Assembly (NCBI GenBank): GCA_030267565.1
Contig: BRXU01000043.1
Span: 1-64,000, forward strand
Origin: Pleodorina starrii
Taxonomy: Eukaryota > Chlorophyta > Chlorophyceae > Chlamydomonadales > Volvocaceae
Direction of reading: 5' to 3'
Length of the DNA stretch: 64,000 bases
The notes below the pieces were generated by a model that was not told the DNA's origin, ran no database searches, and saw only the letters and a program-made list of their open reading frames with translations. This document shows, one piece after another, positions 37,796 through 48,100 of the stretch. Position 1 is the stretch's first letter. Each line of letters opens with the position of its first letter. The translations under genes and the position numbers were made by a program.

Positions 37796-40567
37796 CTACC
37801 TCACCGGAGGGAGCAGCGAGCTGAAGGCCTCCTGAGCCAGCCGGGCCCGGGCCACCCCTGCGGCGATGACAGCGGCAACGAGGGTGGCAGTGGCGGTGGC
37901 GGTGGCAGCATCGGGAGGGGTTGAGGGGGAGGGGTTGAGGGGGAGGGGTTGAGGGGGTTGAGGGGGGCAGTGAACCAGCGCTGCGGAGGGGGAGGAGCTG
38001 GTCGGGATGGAGGCCCCATGGAGGCTCATCGGCGCCGGCTGTGTGGATGGCGGGGTGTTGTGCGGTGCAGCGGCCCCCCCCTGCCCCTGCCCCTGCCCTT
38101 CCCGAGCGGTGTCCTCCCTCTTCTGTTGCAATGAGGATGAGACACGAGACCGCTCATCGAGAGATGAGACCAGACCCTACCAGACCCTCAGTCCCTGAGG
38201 AGGAGCAGCCAACCAACCAACCAGATAACCAACCAACCAACCAACCAACCAACCAGCTAACCAACCAACCAACCAACCAACAGCTGCCGACGGAGACCCG
38301 GTGGGGACAGGTGCCCGGTGCTGAGTAGTGGGAGGGGGGAGCTGTGCTGTGCTGTGCGGGGGAAGAGCTGGGTGACCCAATAGGTGGGTGGGTGGGTGGG
38401 AAGGCTGAATACAGAGCTCCCTCCCTCCCAACCTCCCTCCCAACCTCCCTCCCGCCTCCCTCACATCGCCGCACCTCAACGCACCCCTGCCCCCTAAGGC
38501 CGCCGCGCAGCCGGCCAGTCCCTCCCGCCCCCGCTCCCTCCCGACCAGGGCCAGCCACTGCCACCGCCACAGCCACCGATAACTGTAATCATCGCTGACG
38601 CTTCAACGCTGCGGCCGGCCCCTCCCCCCCTCAAGTATACACACTGACACACATACACACGCCCCCGGGGGAGCATTCTCGCCGAACACCCGCCCTGTCC
38701 CTTTCGCAGCATTGCTGCGCATCCGCCGCCCCGGCCCGCCCGCCCCGCCCGGCCCCGCCCGCACCCCCCTTCCCGCCCGCCGTCGTACCTGCCGTCCAGC
38801 CGCCCGCCGCCTCCACCTCGGGACTCATCCGGTCAAGCACACGCCTGTCGTACTTGAAATTGCGCCCGCCATCCAACAGCGTGCCGTAATCTTGGACGAG
38901 CTTTGGCAGAATGGTGGGCAGTCCGCCAGCCCTGCACGGTCATGCCGGCGGGCGCAACCAGCCTCTCAGCGCGGACAACCCTCCGCTCTCCCCCCCCTTT
39001 GATAGGTGGAGTGCTTTGAGGTTGAGTGAATTGAGTAGAGGTGCAGTCAACGGCAGTTCAGTTCAGTACAGTACAGTACAGTTCAGTACAGTCTCCATTG
39101 GTCTCAGTCTCACATTGGCGGTGCCGCTGCTTTTGCCGCCTGGGTCGCGGCCGCCAGATTGGCCGCTGTGAGCTGAGTGGCCACCAGGTGGGCGTCCATG
39201 TTGGCCTGAGTCCAGGGGGGGAGGGAGGGGGGGAGGAGGGAGGGAGGGGAGGGAGGGGGAATGATGTGTAACAAGAGGGGGGGGGTACGGCAGCTGCTGG
39301 AAAGGAGGGAGGGGGCGGGCGGTGCAGCGCCGCGATCCGAAGAAAGGAGAGGGGGGGTGAGGCTGCTTTTGGGACTCTCCCTCCCCCCCCCGAGGCGCAG
39401 TGCAGTGCAGTGCAGTGTTGCGGGCTTTGTTCCTCCCTCACAACAACACAACACACCGGGATGGGGGGAGGGGGAGGCGCTGCCGGGAGGAGGGGGGAGG
39501 GGCTGCGGCCCCGCCTGCCCACCGGCCCGCCCGACCGCGCGCCCCAATCCCAATCCCCATCCACATTCCCACATTCCCAACCTCCCAAGCCAGCCGCCCG
39601 GGCTGCCATCCCCGACTCGCTAACGCCGCCTCCGTCCCTCCGGTGCGGTATCTTCAATTCTTACCACCCCTCCCCTCCCTCACCCTCACCCTCCCCCCTA
39701 TCCGCCCCTCCCCTCCCTCCCGCCCACCTGTCGGGCGCTCTTTGCGTTGATCTGCTCCTGGTTGGCTTGGCGGTACCTCCGGACAACAGCCTCCGTCCGC
39801 TCAATGTCCACATTGTTGCTCAGCCGCCAAACTGAGGAGGCCGGGGGGGAGGGGGGGAGAGGGGGAGGGGGGGTTGAGGATCCTCGAATCCCCGGTGTGC
39901 CGCACGCACGGGGAAATGGACTGGGAATGGGGCGGCGGGCGACCGTGGCGGTGGTGGCGGTGGTGGTGGACATTTCTGCGACATCCTGGCGGGGCCCCAG
40001 CGTGGCCCCCTAAACCCTACGGCCAGGCGCCCACCAGACCCTTTCCCCGGGGGCCTCGCCTTCCCCCTCTCGGCCCTCCCTCCCTCCCCCCCTCCACTCA
40101 CTGATGTCCTCCACCTCCTCCAAATAGTCGTCGTACTCCTGTTTGCTGGAGAAGTCATCGCGGTCCTTGTTATAGCTGGAGGGGGGTTGGGGGGGTGGGG
40201 GGGTGGGGCTTGGGGGGGAGTCGGGCAGGGCTGGCGGGGAAGGGCGCGGGGCTTGCAAACACACGAATCAGGCGGGGCGGGGAGGGCTGGGAAGTGGCGG
40301 AATGCTGGTGTGTGTGTGTATGGCCCTAGCCATGGTCGAGCTTACTGGAAGCAACACCTCAACGAGCCCGACGAATCGCGATGAGGGGAGGTTTGGGGGC
40401 TTCAGGGTTTTTGGCGAGCCCGTCACCCAGCGCCACCATCACGGCCCCGTGCGAGCGATTGCTCCGGAACCAAGGTTTCCTTCCCCCCCCCCGGTCTGGA
40501 CTCAAGGTACGCACATGGCGAGGATGCGCCGCCGGACTTTGAGCTCTTTGTCCAAGTCGATGTCCAT
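37796..40567 (-). CDS. MAT1: MAT1 / Tfb3-like CDK-activating kinase assembly factor lacking the RING finger
   Basis: Exons (complement): 40515-40567, 40102-40175, 39728-39831, 39114-39205, 38789-38931 and 37796-37857. Phases agree, giving 175 residues. Family matches are KVRRRILAIYNKDRDDF (exons 1-2), YDDYLEEVEDIIWRLSNNVD (exons 2-3) and the C-terminal tail GGWTAGVARARLAQEAFSSL, the conserved end of MAT1. MAT1 bridges CDK7-type kinase and cyclin H and anchors them to TFIIH, acting in transcription initiation and cell-cycle control. The usual N-terminal C3HC4 RING (about 60 residues) is absent: the first ATG lies where the RING-to-helical boundary should be, an in-frame TAG lies 25 codons upstream of it, and only 452 bp separate it from the divergent ACP gene. 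Human MAT1 is about 309 residues. The C-terminal region is well supported. Confidence 0.85.
38206..38284. repeat. AACC tetranucleotide repeat in the last MAT1 intron
   Basis: A run of CCAACCAACC units with two single interruptions (AGATAACC, AGCTAACC) lies in the intron between the exons at 38789 and 37857. Confidence 0.9.
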
Positions 40568-41019
40568 CTTCGCTCTGGGCCACCCGGGGAAGACGTGTGG
40601 GGCGAGAGCAGCTGCCGGGCTGTACCTAGAGTTCTAGACTACGGCGCTGCTCCCGCCCGGAACGCATGAGTACTCGCGTCGGCGGGTGGACGGGGAATGG
40701 AGACGGATGTGCGCAAGGATGCGGGACACGGGAGGAATCAGCTAAGGAACAGCTGCACGGCCCTTGATAATGTCGCTAGGAGGATATACATGTCTGAGTG
40801 CACTGAGGACGCCGAGCTTCGTCTGCACTCTGCAGCGGAAGGAGTACGGAGGAATGCCGAAGAGTACAACGTCTCAGTACGGTGGAACAACACGCTCTGC
40901 ACTTGCCCTGCGGCCAAAATCTAGCGTAGTGCAACGACCTATAGGAGACGTAGCTGATCGGGGCGAGCACGCTCTCTGACCTGTCGTTAAGTGCGAGATT
41001 AGAGTAGCAGCTCGGCAAA
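40568..41019. promoter_or_regulatory. Divergent promoter region shared by MAT1 and mitochondrial ACP
   Basis: A 452-bp spacer lies between the two divergent ATGs (40567 minus, 41020 plus). No RING-encoding exon or other coding segment was found in it on either strand. The composition is less GC-rich than flanking introns. No specific element is claimed. Confidence 0.6.
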
Positions 41020-41530
41020 ATGGCCCTTTCCTCGGCAGCCAACATGTTCAGGTCGACTGTCTTGAAGCATCTTCGGGTGACTGTGACTTCCGGCGCGCAG
41101 CAATCCGCCCTGCCAACCCTCACGAACATAATCAGCCGGGGCTTCGGCGGGGGCTTCCTGGACAAGGACGCCGTGACGGAGCGGGTGCTGCATGTCACCA
41201 AGCACTTTGAGAAGATCGACGCCTCCAAGGTAGGGGTTATGTCGGCTCCTTGCTGCGGTTGTGGGCTATCTCCGGGCTCTATTGTCGGCTGAGCCGTGCC
41301 TTGTCCGCTAGCTTTCGCATACCAGTTACGACATTTTGTTCATACTTTTACAGGTGACGCCCTCGGCGAGCTTTGAGAAGGACCTGGGGCTTGATAGCTT
41401 GGACGTCGTGGAGCTCGTTATGGCGTTGGAAGAGGAGTTCGGCCTGGAAATCCCTGATGCGGAGGCGGACAAGATAGCGTCCGTTGGCGATGCTGTTAAC
41501 TACATTTGCAGCAACCCCATGGCGAAGTGA
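41020..41530 (+). CDS. mtACP: Mitochondrial acyl carrier protein
   Basis: Two exons, 41020-41229 and 41354-41530, give 128 residues. Residues 1-45 look like a mitochondrial presequence: Arg/Ser/Thr-rich, no acidic residues. The mature domain has the ACP signature [19 protein letters not shown], with Ser85 the expected 4'-phosphopantetheine attachment site, and ends with the usual helix ([14 protein letters not shown]). Mitochondrial ACP carries acyl chains for octanoate/lipoate synthesis and is a subunit of respiratory complex I (NDUFAB1/SDAP) and of Fe-S cluster assembly complexes. A TGTAA poly(A) candidate lies at 41926-41930. Confidence 0.97.
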
Positions 41531-42157
41531 TGTTGGCGCAAGGCCACCGGAACAGCCTGCCGCTGACAATGTTCAGCCATGGATGGCTTTTTCTATAGAT
41601 TATAGTTGCTAGCTTATTTCTTACTAGGGGGGGCGGCAGACACTCGCAAGCCTTGCGGAGTGTCTTGGAGGATGACGTTCTCGGCAGGGGACGTGGATGA
41701 CCAGGAGCGTGCAAGTGGCGCACAGTTACACGTTGCATGCTTTCGTGTGGCAAAGTGTGTCGCAGCGGTGGATTGAGGCAATGAGTGGGCACGGCTCATC
41801 TGCCCCATCCCCCTTTGTGGCGAGGCGAGCGATGCGTATAACTTGGCATGGTAATGCGCCGTTGCGGAGCCCTACAACTGTATTGACATGATTGCTGGCG
41901 GAAGTGCGAATGCTGGTTGTTCTGCTGTAAATGCCGGGAGTGCACGACACCCTTGGGTCGCTGGTTGCCCAACGGAGCTGCATCACGTGAATTCAAAATT
42001 GGTAAATGTAGGAGCGCCACAATAAAAGCGATATGAAATAAATATCTGTCATTGCAAGCCTGTGGCCCCAAAGGGCGATAGGTGGGAGAATTGGCCGGTA
42101 GCGTGCAGTATAGTGCAAGCAAGTGACAGTAGTGATCTTGCCAAAAGAAACCTAAAC
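41531..42157. other. ACP 3' region and leader of the aminotransferase-like gene
   Basis: It holds the ACP 3' untranslated region, with a TGTAA motif at 41926-41930, and then the promoter/5' leader of the next plus-strand gene. It is less GC-rich than the introns around it. No further gene is seen. Confidence 0.6.
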
Positions 42158-45100
42158 ATGAAGTCAGAAACAGCCACCGACGTTGACGCGGACTGCATTA
42201 ACTGTTGGTCAGTTCCGAGGTGTTGCTCGACAACCCTCATGTACTCGTTCGCCCAACGGAGCGACACCTCGGTGCTCGACGAACCGCTCTACGCCAACTA
42301 CCTGAAGCTCACGGGCCTGCACCGCCCTTACAGAGACCAGGTGGGCCGAGGGCTCCTCCCCAAAGAGGGACCGCCAACCCAACGAGGGCTCCTCCAACGG
42401 GAGCCTGCACCGCTGCCGCCACAGCCCTCGCCGGACGGGGCCGCCGCTGTTGGAGGCCTTCGCGCCCCCCTGTGCGGCCTTTGGGTGGGGGGAGGTGCAT
42501 CGGGACAACGGGGCGGGGCGGGTGGTGGTGGCCAGGGTCTGCCGCCTCCCTGTGAAGCGCCTTCCTGTGCACAGGATGGGGTACAAAACCCCTATCGATG
42601 GGGGTGCGAAGGTTGCACCAGCTAGCCTGCCGGTCGCTGCAAGCGTGCACGTCTGCGCACCCGCCGCCCGGGAGGGTACGACGAGGGGGGCGGCTGCCCT
42701 CCCGCTGCCCTCCCCGTCCCCGGCGCCGTCCCCGTCCCCGTCCTGCCGCTGTCACCCCCCCCCGTTGCAAATTCATTCTTCAACCCCCCCGTCCTCGTGA
42801 CACTGCACTGCACTGCACTTCACTGCCAGCCCATGAACCGTGTCTACAGCTGCACGGCGCAACCACCCCGCCGTATGCATCACCCCGCCGCCCACCGCCC
42901 GCCGCTCCCAGCGGGGCTTGCCCCATGCTGGCGGGCCTCCCCGGGTTAGGCCGTACTGCTGTACTGTTGTACAGTCGCACCGCCCGGGGTCCGCGGCTCA
43001 ACGCACCTGAGGGGGCGGGCGCCTGGGGGGGGCAGGGGCTGTCAGGGGGGTGGAGGTGGAGGGGGAGGGGATGCTCACTGACGGCCACACAGGCGGCCCC
43101 GAACGGTGATGGCTCTTTGGCGTGTAAGGAGGTGCAGTCCTCTCCACCAGCCGGGGGAGGACTGTACCCCCCCCTTCATCCCCCCTCTCCCCCTCATCCC
43201 CCCTCTCTCCTTCATCCCCCCTCTCCCTTCATCCCCCCTCTCCCTTTCATCCCTCGCCGCAACTCACCCCAGCTGCCCGCACCTTTTCCGCCTCCCTCTC
43301 CTCCCCTCAAATACACACACAACCCCCCCCCCAGGTCCTGGCGGCTCAGGACCCCGACGGCAATGCGGTGGTCTCCCAGCAGCTGCTGCCACCCACCCGG
43401 GGGGCTGGAGGGGGGGCTGACAGCGCAACGGGGGGCAACGGCAACGGCAGCGGCAACGGCTCCAGCGGCGGTGGTGGTGTACGGCGTGTGCTGTACGCCA
43501 AGCACATGGGCAAACACAAGATAGGGCTGGGGCCGGAGCTGTTCAGGAGGGCGCAGCACGTGGTGGGTAGGGGGGGGGGGGTTGGGGGGGTCGGGGGGAG
43601 GAGGTGGGTTCCAGGGGTTGGTTGTGTGTATGTGCGCGAAGGTCCTCGCTCCGGTAGATGTGGTAGGTAAGGTGAGCAGCTCGTGGGGTGGGGTCAACCC
43701 GAGAGGGATTTTGAGCCGATGGGACCATCAGGGGGAGTGGGGCCGGCGGGGGCATGCGGGGGGGTGGTGTAGGCCTCATCGCCGTTGAGGGGGGTTGAGG
43801 GATTCGGTCTAGCAGAGGGGGTGAGGGGGTGTAGTCGTACAGTTCTGAAAACCCAGAGCTACGGCACCATGACGAGGGAGGGGGGTCGCGCGGAGACGTG
43901 TCAACGGGTCCACGGGGCAAGAAACACGGACAGCAGGGGGGTCACATGGCAGCAGCTGCGCAGAGCAGCCGGGGGAGGGGTCATTCAGATCTCAGGCTCC
44001 TGTCTTGCCCGTACTTTTTCTCCGCCCGCAGATCCTCGTACGGGAGCCGTACGGTGTACTGCAATCCTTCTCCAACGTGCTGGAACCCACACAGCAGGAG
44101 CTGGGCTACACGGTGGGTGTGGAGTGGGTTGGGGTGTGTGGAATGGAGGGGAGGTGGGTGTGGAGTGGGGGGCATGCAGCGGTAGGGGGCAGGGGCAGAG
44201 GGGGCGGAAGGGAGGGGTGGGGGGCTCTGGGGCTTTATCTGCGTCTCAGCCTCCGCAACTCCGCCCCACCCCGCACCCCCGGATACGCACACAGGGCTCC
44301 CATCGCTGGTGGGTGGGTGGATGGGGGCTCCCACCTCACCCCCCGCCCCGCCTCACCCCCTCACCGCCCCTCCCCCTTTACTGCCCACCGCCAACTCCAT
44401 CGTCTCCGCCTCCGCCTTCCCAGAGCTCCCCTCCCCTTTCCCTCCCCTCCGCTCCCCTCCCCCCTGGAGTGAGACGTCCGGAGTGTCGACACACAATCAG
44501 CGAAAGCATCATGTCTGCCGGCAGCAAACCTGCCAGTCGCCCAAACTGCCCGCCACCGCCCCTCGGCCCCCCTCCCCCCTCCCTCCCCGGCCCCCGCTTA
44601 CTGTCTACAGCCCCCCCTCCCCCACGTGTTGTGTCAGTTGTGTCAGTTGTATCAGTTGTCCTATTCGGAACCAAAACACCGTCCCACCTCAACCACTGCC
44701 CACTCCCCGGCCCGCCCCCCCCCCTCGCCCCCCACTGCCCACCCCACCCCCCCCTGGGGGAATGATAAGGCCCTTTTGGAGATTGTCAGCGAACTGCGCG
44801 TACTGGGGTGAGCAGCGGGGGGGGAGGGGGGGAGGGTGTCGTGTGTGTAAGTGTGTGTGTCTGGGGGGGGTTTAAGGGGGTGGGGGTGGGGGGGTGGGGT
44901 CCAGGCCGGTTGAGTGCCGGGGAATGGGCGGACGGGAGGTTGGGGGGAGAGGGGTGGGGGCGGGGAGGGGAGGTCTGGGGCAGATGTGTGTGTGTGTAGG
45001 CGACCCCGCTGAGGGTCGGGTGGGGGGGGAGGAGGAGGGGCTGGAGGAGACGAACGCGGGAAGCATACACACGACACGGCACGACACATCCATCCATCCA

Positions 45101-48100
45101 TCCATCCATTCATCACATGGTGTTTGTGGCCTCTCTGTGTTGTTGTGTTATTGTGTTGTTGTGTTGTTGTGTTGTTGTGATTGTGATTGTGTGTTCTCAC
45201 AGGCGGCAGCCCATCGTGGTCAATTCGGACGAGCTGGTACGGCAGCCCGCCGGCGTGCTGCGCGCGCTGTGCGCCGCGCTGGGCCTGCCGTGGCAGGATG
45301 CCATGCTGAGCTGGCCGGCGGGCCCCAAGCCGTACGACGGGCTGTGGGCGGAGTGGTGGTACGGCAACACTCACAAGGCGACGGGTGAGCGCTCCCGAGT
45401 TGGGGAGGGGAGGGGAGGGGGAGGGGGTTGTAGGGTTGTGCAGTACGAATCGTTCCCAACCCCCACCACCCCACCACCCCACCAACCCAGAAAATAATTC
45501 CCCTGTGGCTGTTCCGGATCCGGATCTGAAATCCGGATCTGAAATCCTTGGATCCAGGATTCGATGCCGAGGTCCGCGACGCCCGCAAGCCGCTGCCGCC
45601 CCACCTCAAGCCCCTGCTGGCCGAGTGCTACCCCCTGTACGACATTCTGTCGCGTCAGGCCATAAGGCCCCTGCCCGAGGCCGAGCCCGTGCCGCGGCCG
45701 CTGTCGGCGCCCCCTCCCCCGCCCGGTGAGTCGCCGTCGCCCCGTAGCCTCCCGCTTTGCTTTCCCTTTCCCTCCCTTCCCTTCGTTACGCACTTCCGTA
45801 CTTACCGTTCACGGACTCCGGCCTTTTCGCGAATAACCCATCTGCCCCCTTTCCCCCCCCCTCTTGCTACACCCTCTCGGTTTGTATACAACGTCCTCTG
45901 CTGTCTGCAAGCTTACCTCGCTGTTCTTTTGCAGACGAGACGGCCTTCTTCTGTTATTTTACCGTTCACGGGCTTCGGCCTATACGTGGATAACCCCCCC
46001 CCCCGACACACACACACATACACGGTCTCTGTCTCTGTCTCTGTGCCGCGCTGTGCTGCCGAGAGTGGAGTGACGTGTTTCTGAGTGAACGTGTATGTGT
46101 GAGGGGGGGGTTGAGGGGGGGGGTGAGGGGGTGTGTGAGGGGGTTTTGGGGGGATGTTGCCGGTGACGCGCTGATCGCCTGCTGCTGCTGCTGCTGCTGC
46201 TGGGAGAGTGAGTTAGTGAGTGAGACATGGATATGGACACGGACGCTGATGAGTTATGAGAGGGGGGAGGTAAATGAGCGCAGTCGCGCCTCCCACCCCC
46301 ACCCCCACCCCACCTCCACCCCAACCCCACCCTCCGCTGACGGACCTCCATTTCCGCAGGCGCTGGGGAGGACGAGGGGCGGGCGGGGCAGGCGGACGGC
46401 CACCACCCCAACAACCACCACCCCAACAACCACCCCAACCACCTCAACCACCACCCCAACAAGGGCGGCACCCACGTGTACGTGTCTGACCCCCGCAATG
46501 CGGATGTGCTGATTGGCATTCGGGACGGAGTCAGCGGCCGCTTCGAACTGGTGAGGGTGGGGGGTGAGGGTGAGGAGGGTGGGGGGCGGCATCTTGAACA
46601 CCAAAGTGCAACCGCCTTCCGCCTTCCCCCCCAATCCCCAACTGTACCACCCGCTTACCTACCCCCACCCCCCACCCCCCGCCAACCCACCCACATCCCT
46701 CCCGGCATCCCAACCCCTCCCCTCCCTCCCCTCCCCTCCCCCCCCGACGCAGGTGTGGCGGCCCCACGCGCGCGTGTCCGTTCTGGACAGCGGCTACATG
46801 CTGGGAGACGGAGTGTGGGAGGGAGTACGGCTGCACAACGGTGTGTGTGTGTGTTTGTATGTGTGGGGGGGCTTGGGGGGGGGCAGGAGTGGACAGGACA
46901 GAGCAGGACGGGACAAGGGGGTGGGTGGGCCCATGTCGGCGGGTTTGAGAGTTTTAGGGTTTTAGGGGGCAAGCCCGCTACCCGCCCAACAGATGGTTTG
47001 TTTCCCCTCTCTAGTCTCTACACCCCCCCCTCGGCCCGCCGCCCTTCCCCACCCCATAACACACACACACACACACGCCCCACCCAGCCCGGGTCGCCCG
47101 GGCCGCCGTGTTTACACGGTCGCTGTTGCTGTGGGTTGGGGGCTGTTGCTGTGGGCCAAACTGTACTTCCCTTCCCTTCCCTTCCCTTCCCTTCCCTTCC
47201 CTTCCCTTCCCTTCCCTTCCCTTCCCTTCCCTTCCCTTCCCTTCCCTTCCCTTCCCTTCCCTTCCCTTCCCTTCCCTTCCCTTCCCTTCCCTTCCCTTCC
47301 CTTCCCTTCCCTTCCCTTCCCTTCCCTTCCCTTCCCTTCCCTTCCCTTCCCTTCCCTTCCCTTCCCTTCCCTTCCCTTCCCTTCCCTTCCCTTCCCTTCC
47401 CTTCCCTTCCCTTCCCTTCCCTTCCCTTCCCTTCCCTTCCCTTCCCTTCCCTTCCCTTCCCTTCCCTTCCCTTCCCTTCCCTTCCCTTCCCTTCCCTTCC
47501 CTTCCCTTCCCTTCCCTTCCCTTCCCTTCCCTTCCCTTCCCTTCCCTTCCCTTCCCTTCCCTTCCCTTCCCTTCCCTTCCCTTCCCTTCCCTTCCCTTCC
47601 CTTCCCTTCCCTTCCCTTCCCTTCCCTTCCCTTCCCTTCCCTTCCCTTCCCTTCCCTTCCCTTCCCTTCCCTTCCCTTCCCTTCCCTTCCCTTCCCTTCC
47701 CTGGGGAGCCTCCCTCCCCGCTCCCCCCCCGCGCACAGATACACACACGCGCGCTCACGAAGAACATGCACATACACACACATACACACAAGCGGATCGC
47801 CTCCATTTCGTCTGCTTCTGCTTTTGCCTCAAGGCCCCTCACTCCTCAGCCCTTGGTCCTTGCTTTACTGCCCCTCCCCCCTGCATCCGTCAGCGGCCAA
47901 CCTCTGCGGTTTCATCTTTATTACCGCCCGCATCTACCCCGACTATCCTCTCCCCCCCTCTCCCCTCCCCCCCCTCTCCCCCCTCCCCCCACCCCCCCAC
48001 CCCCTTGAAGGTGTGTTGTTTCTGGCTGAGGAGCATCTGGATCGGTTGTGGGAGGGCGCCAAAGCAATCGACATGGAGCTGGGGATCAGCAAGCAGCAGC

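Noticed and set aside
40776..41228. 150-codon minus-strand frame over ACP, considered as a missing RING exon for MAT1
   Set aside because: It is the antisense of the ACP coding exon and its leader, and its Cys spacing does not fit a C3HC4 RING.
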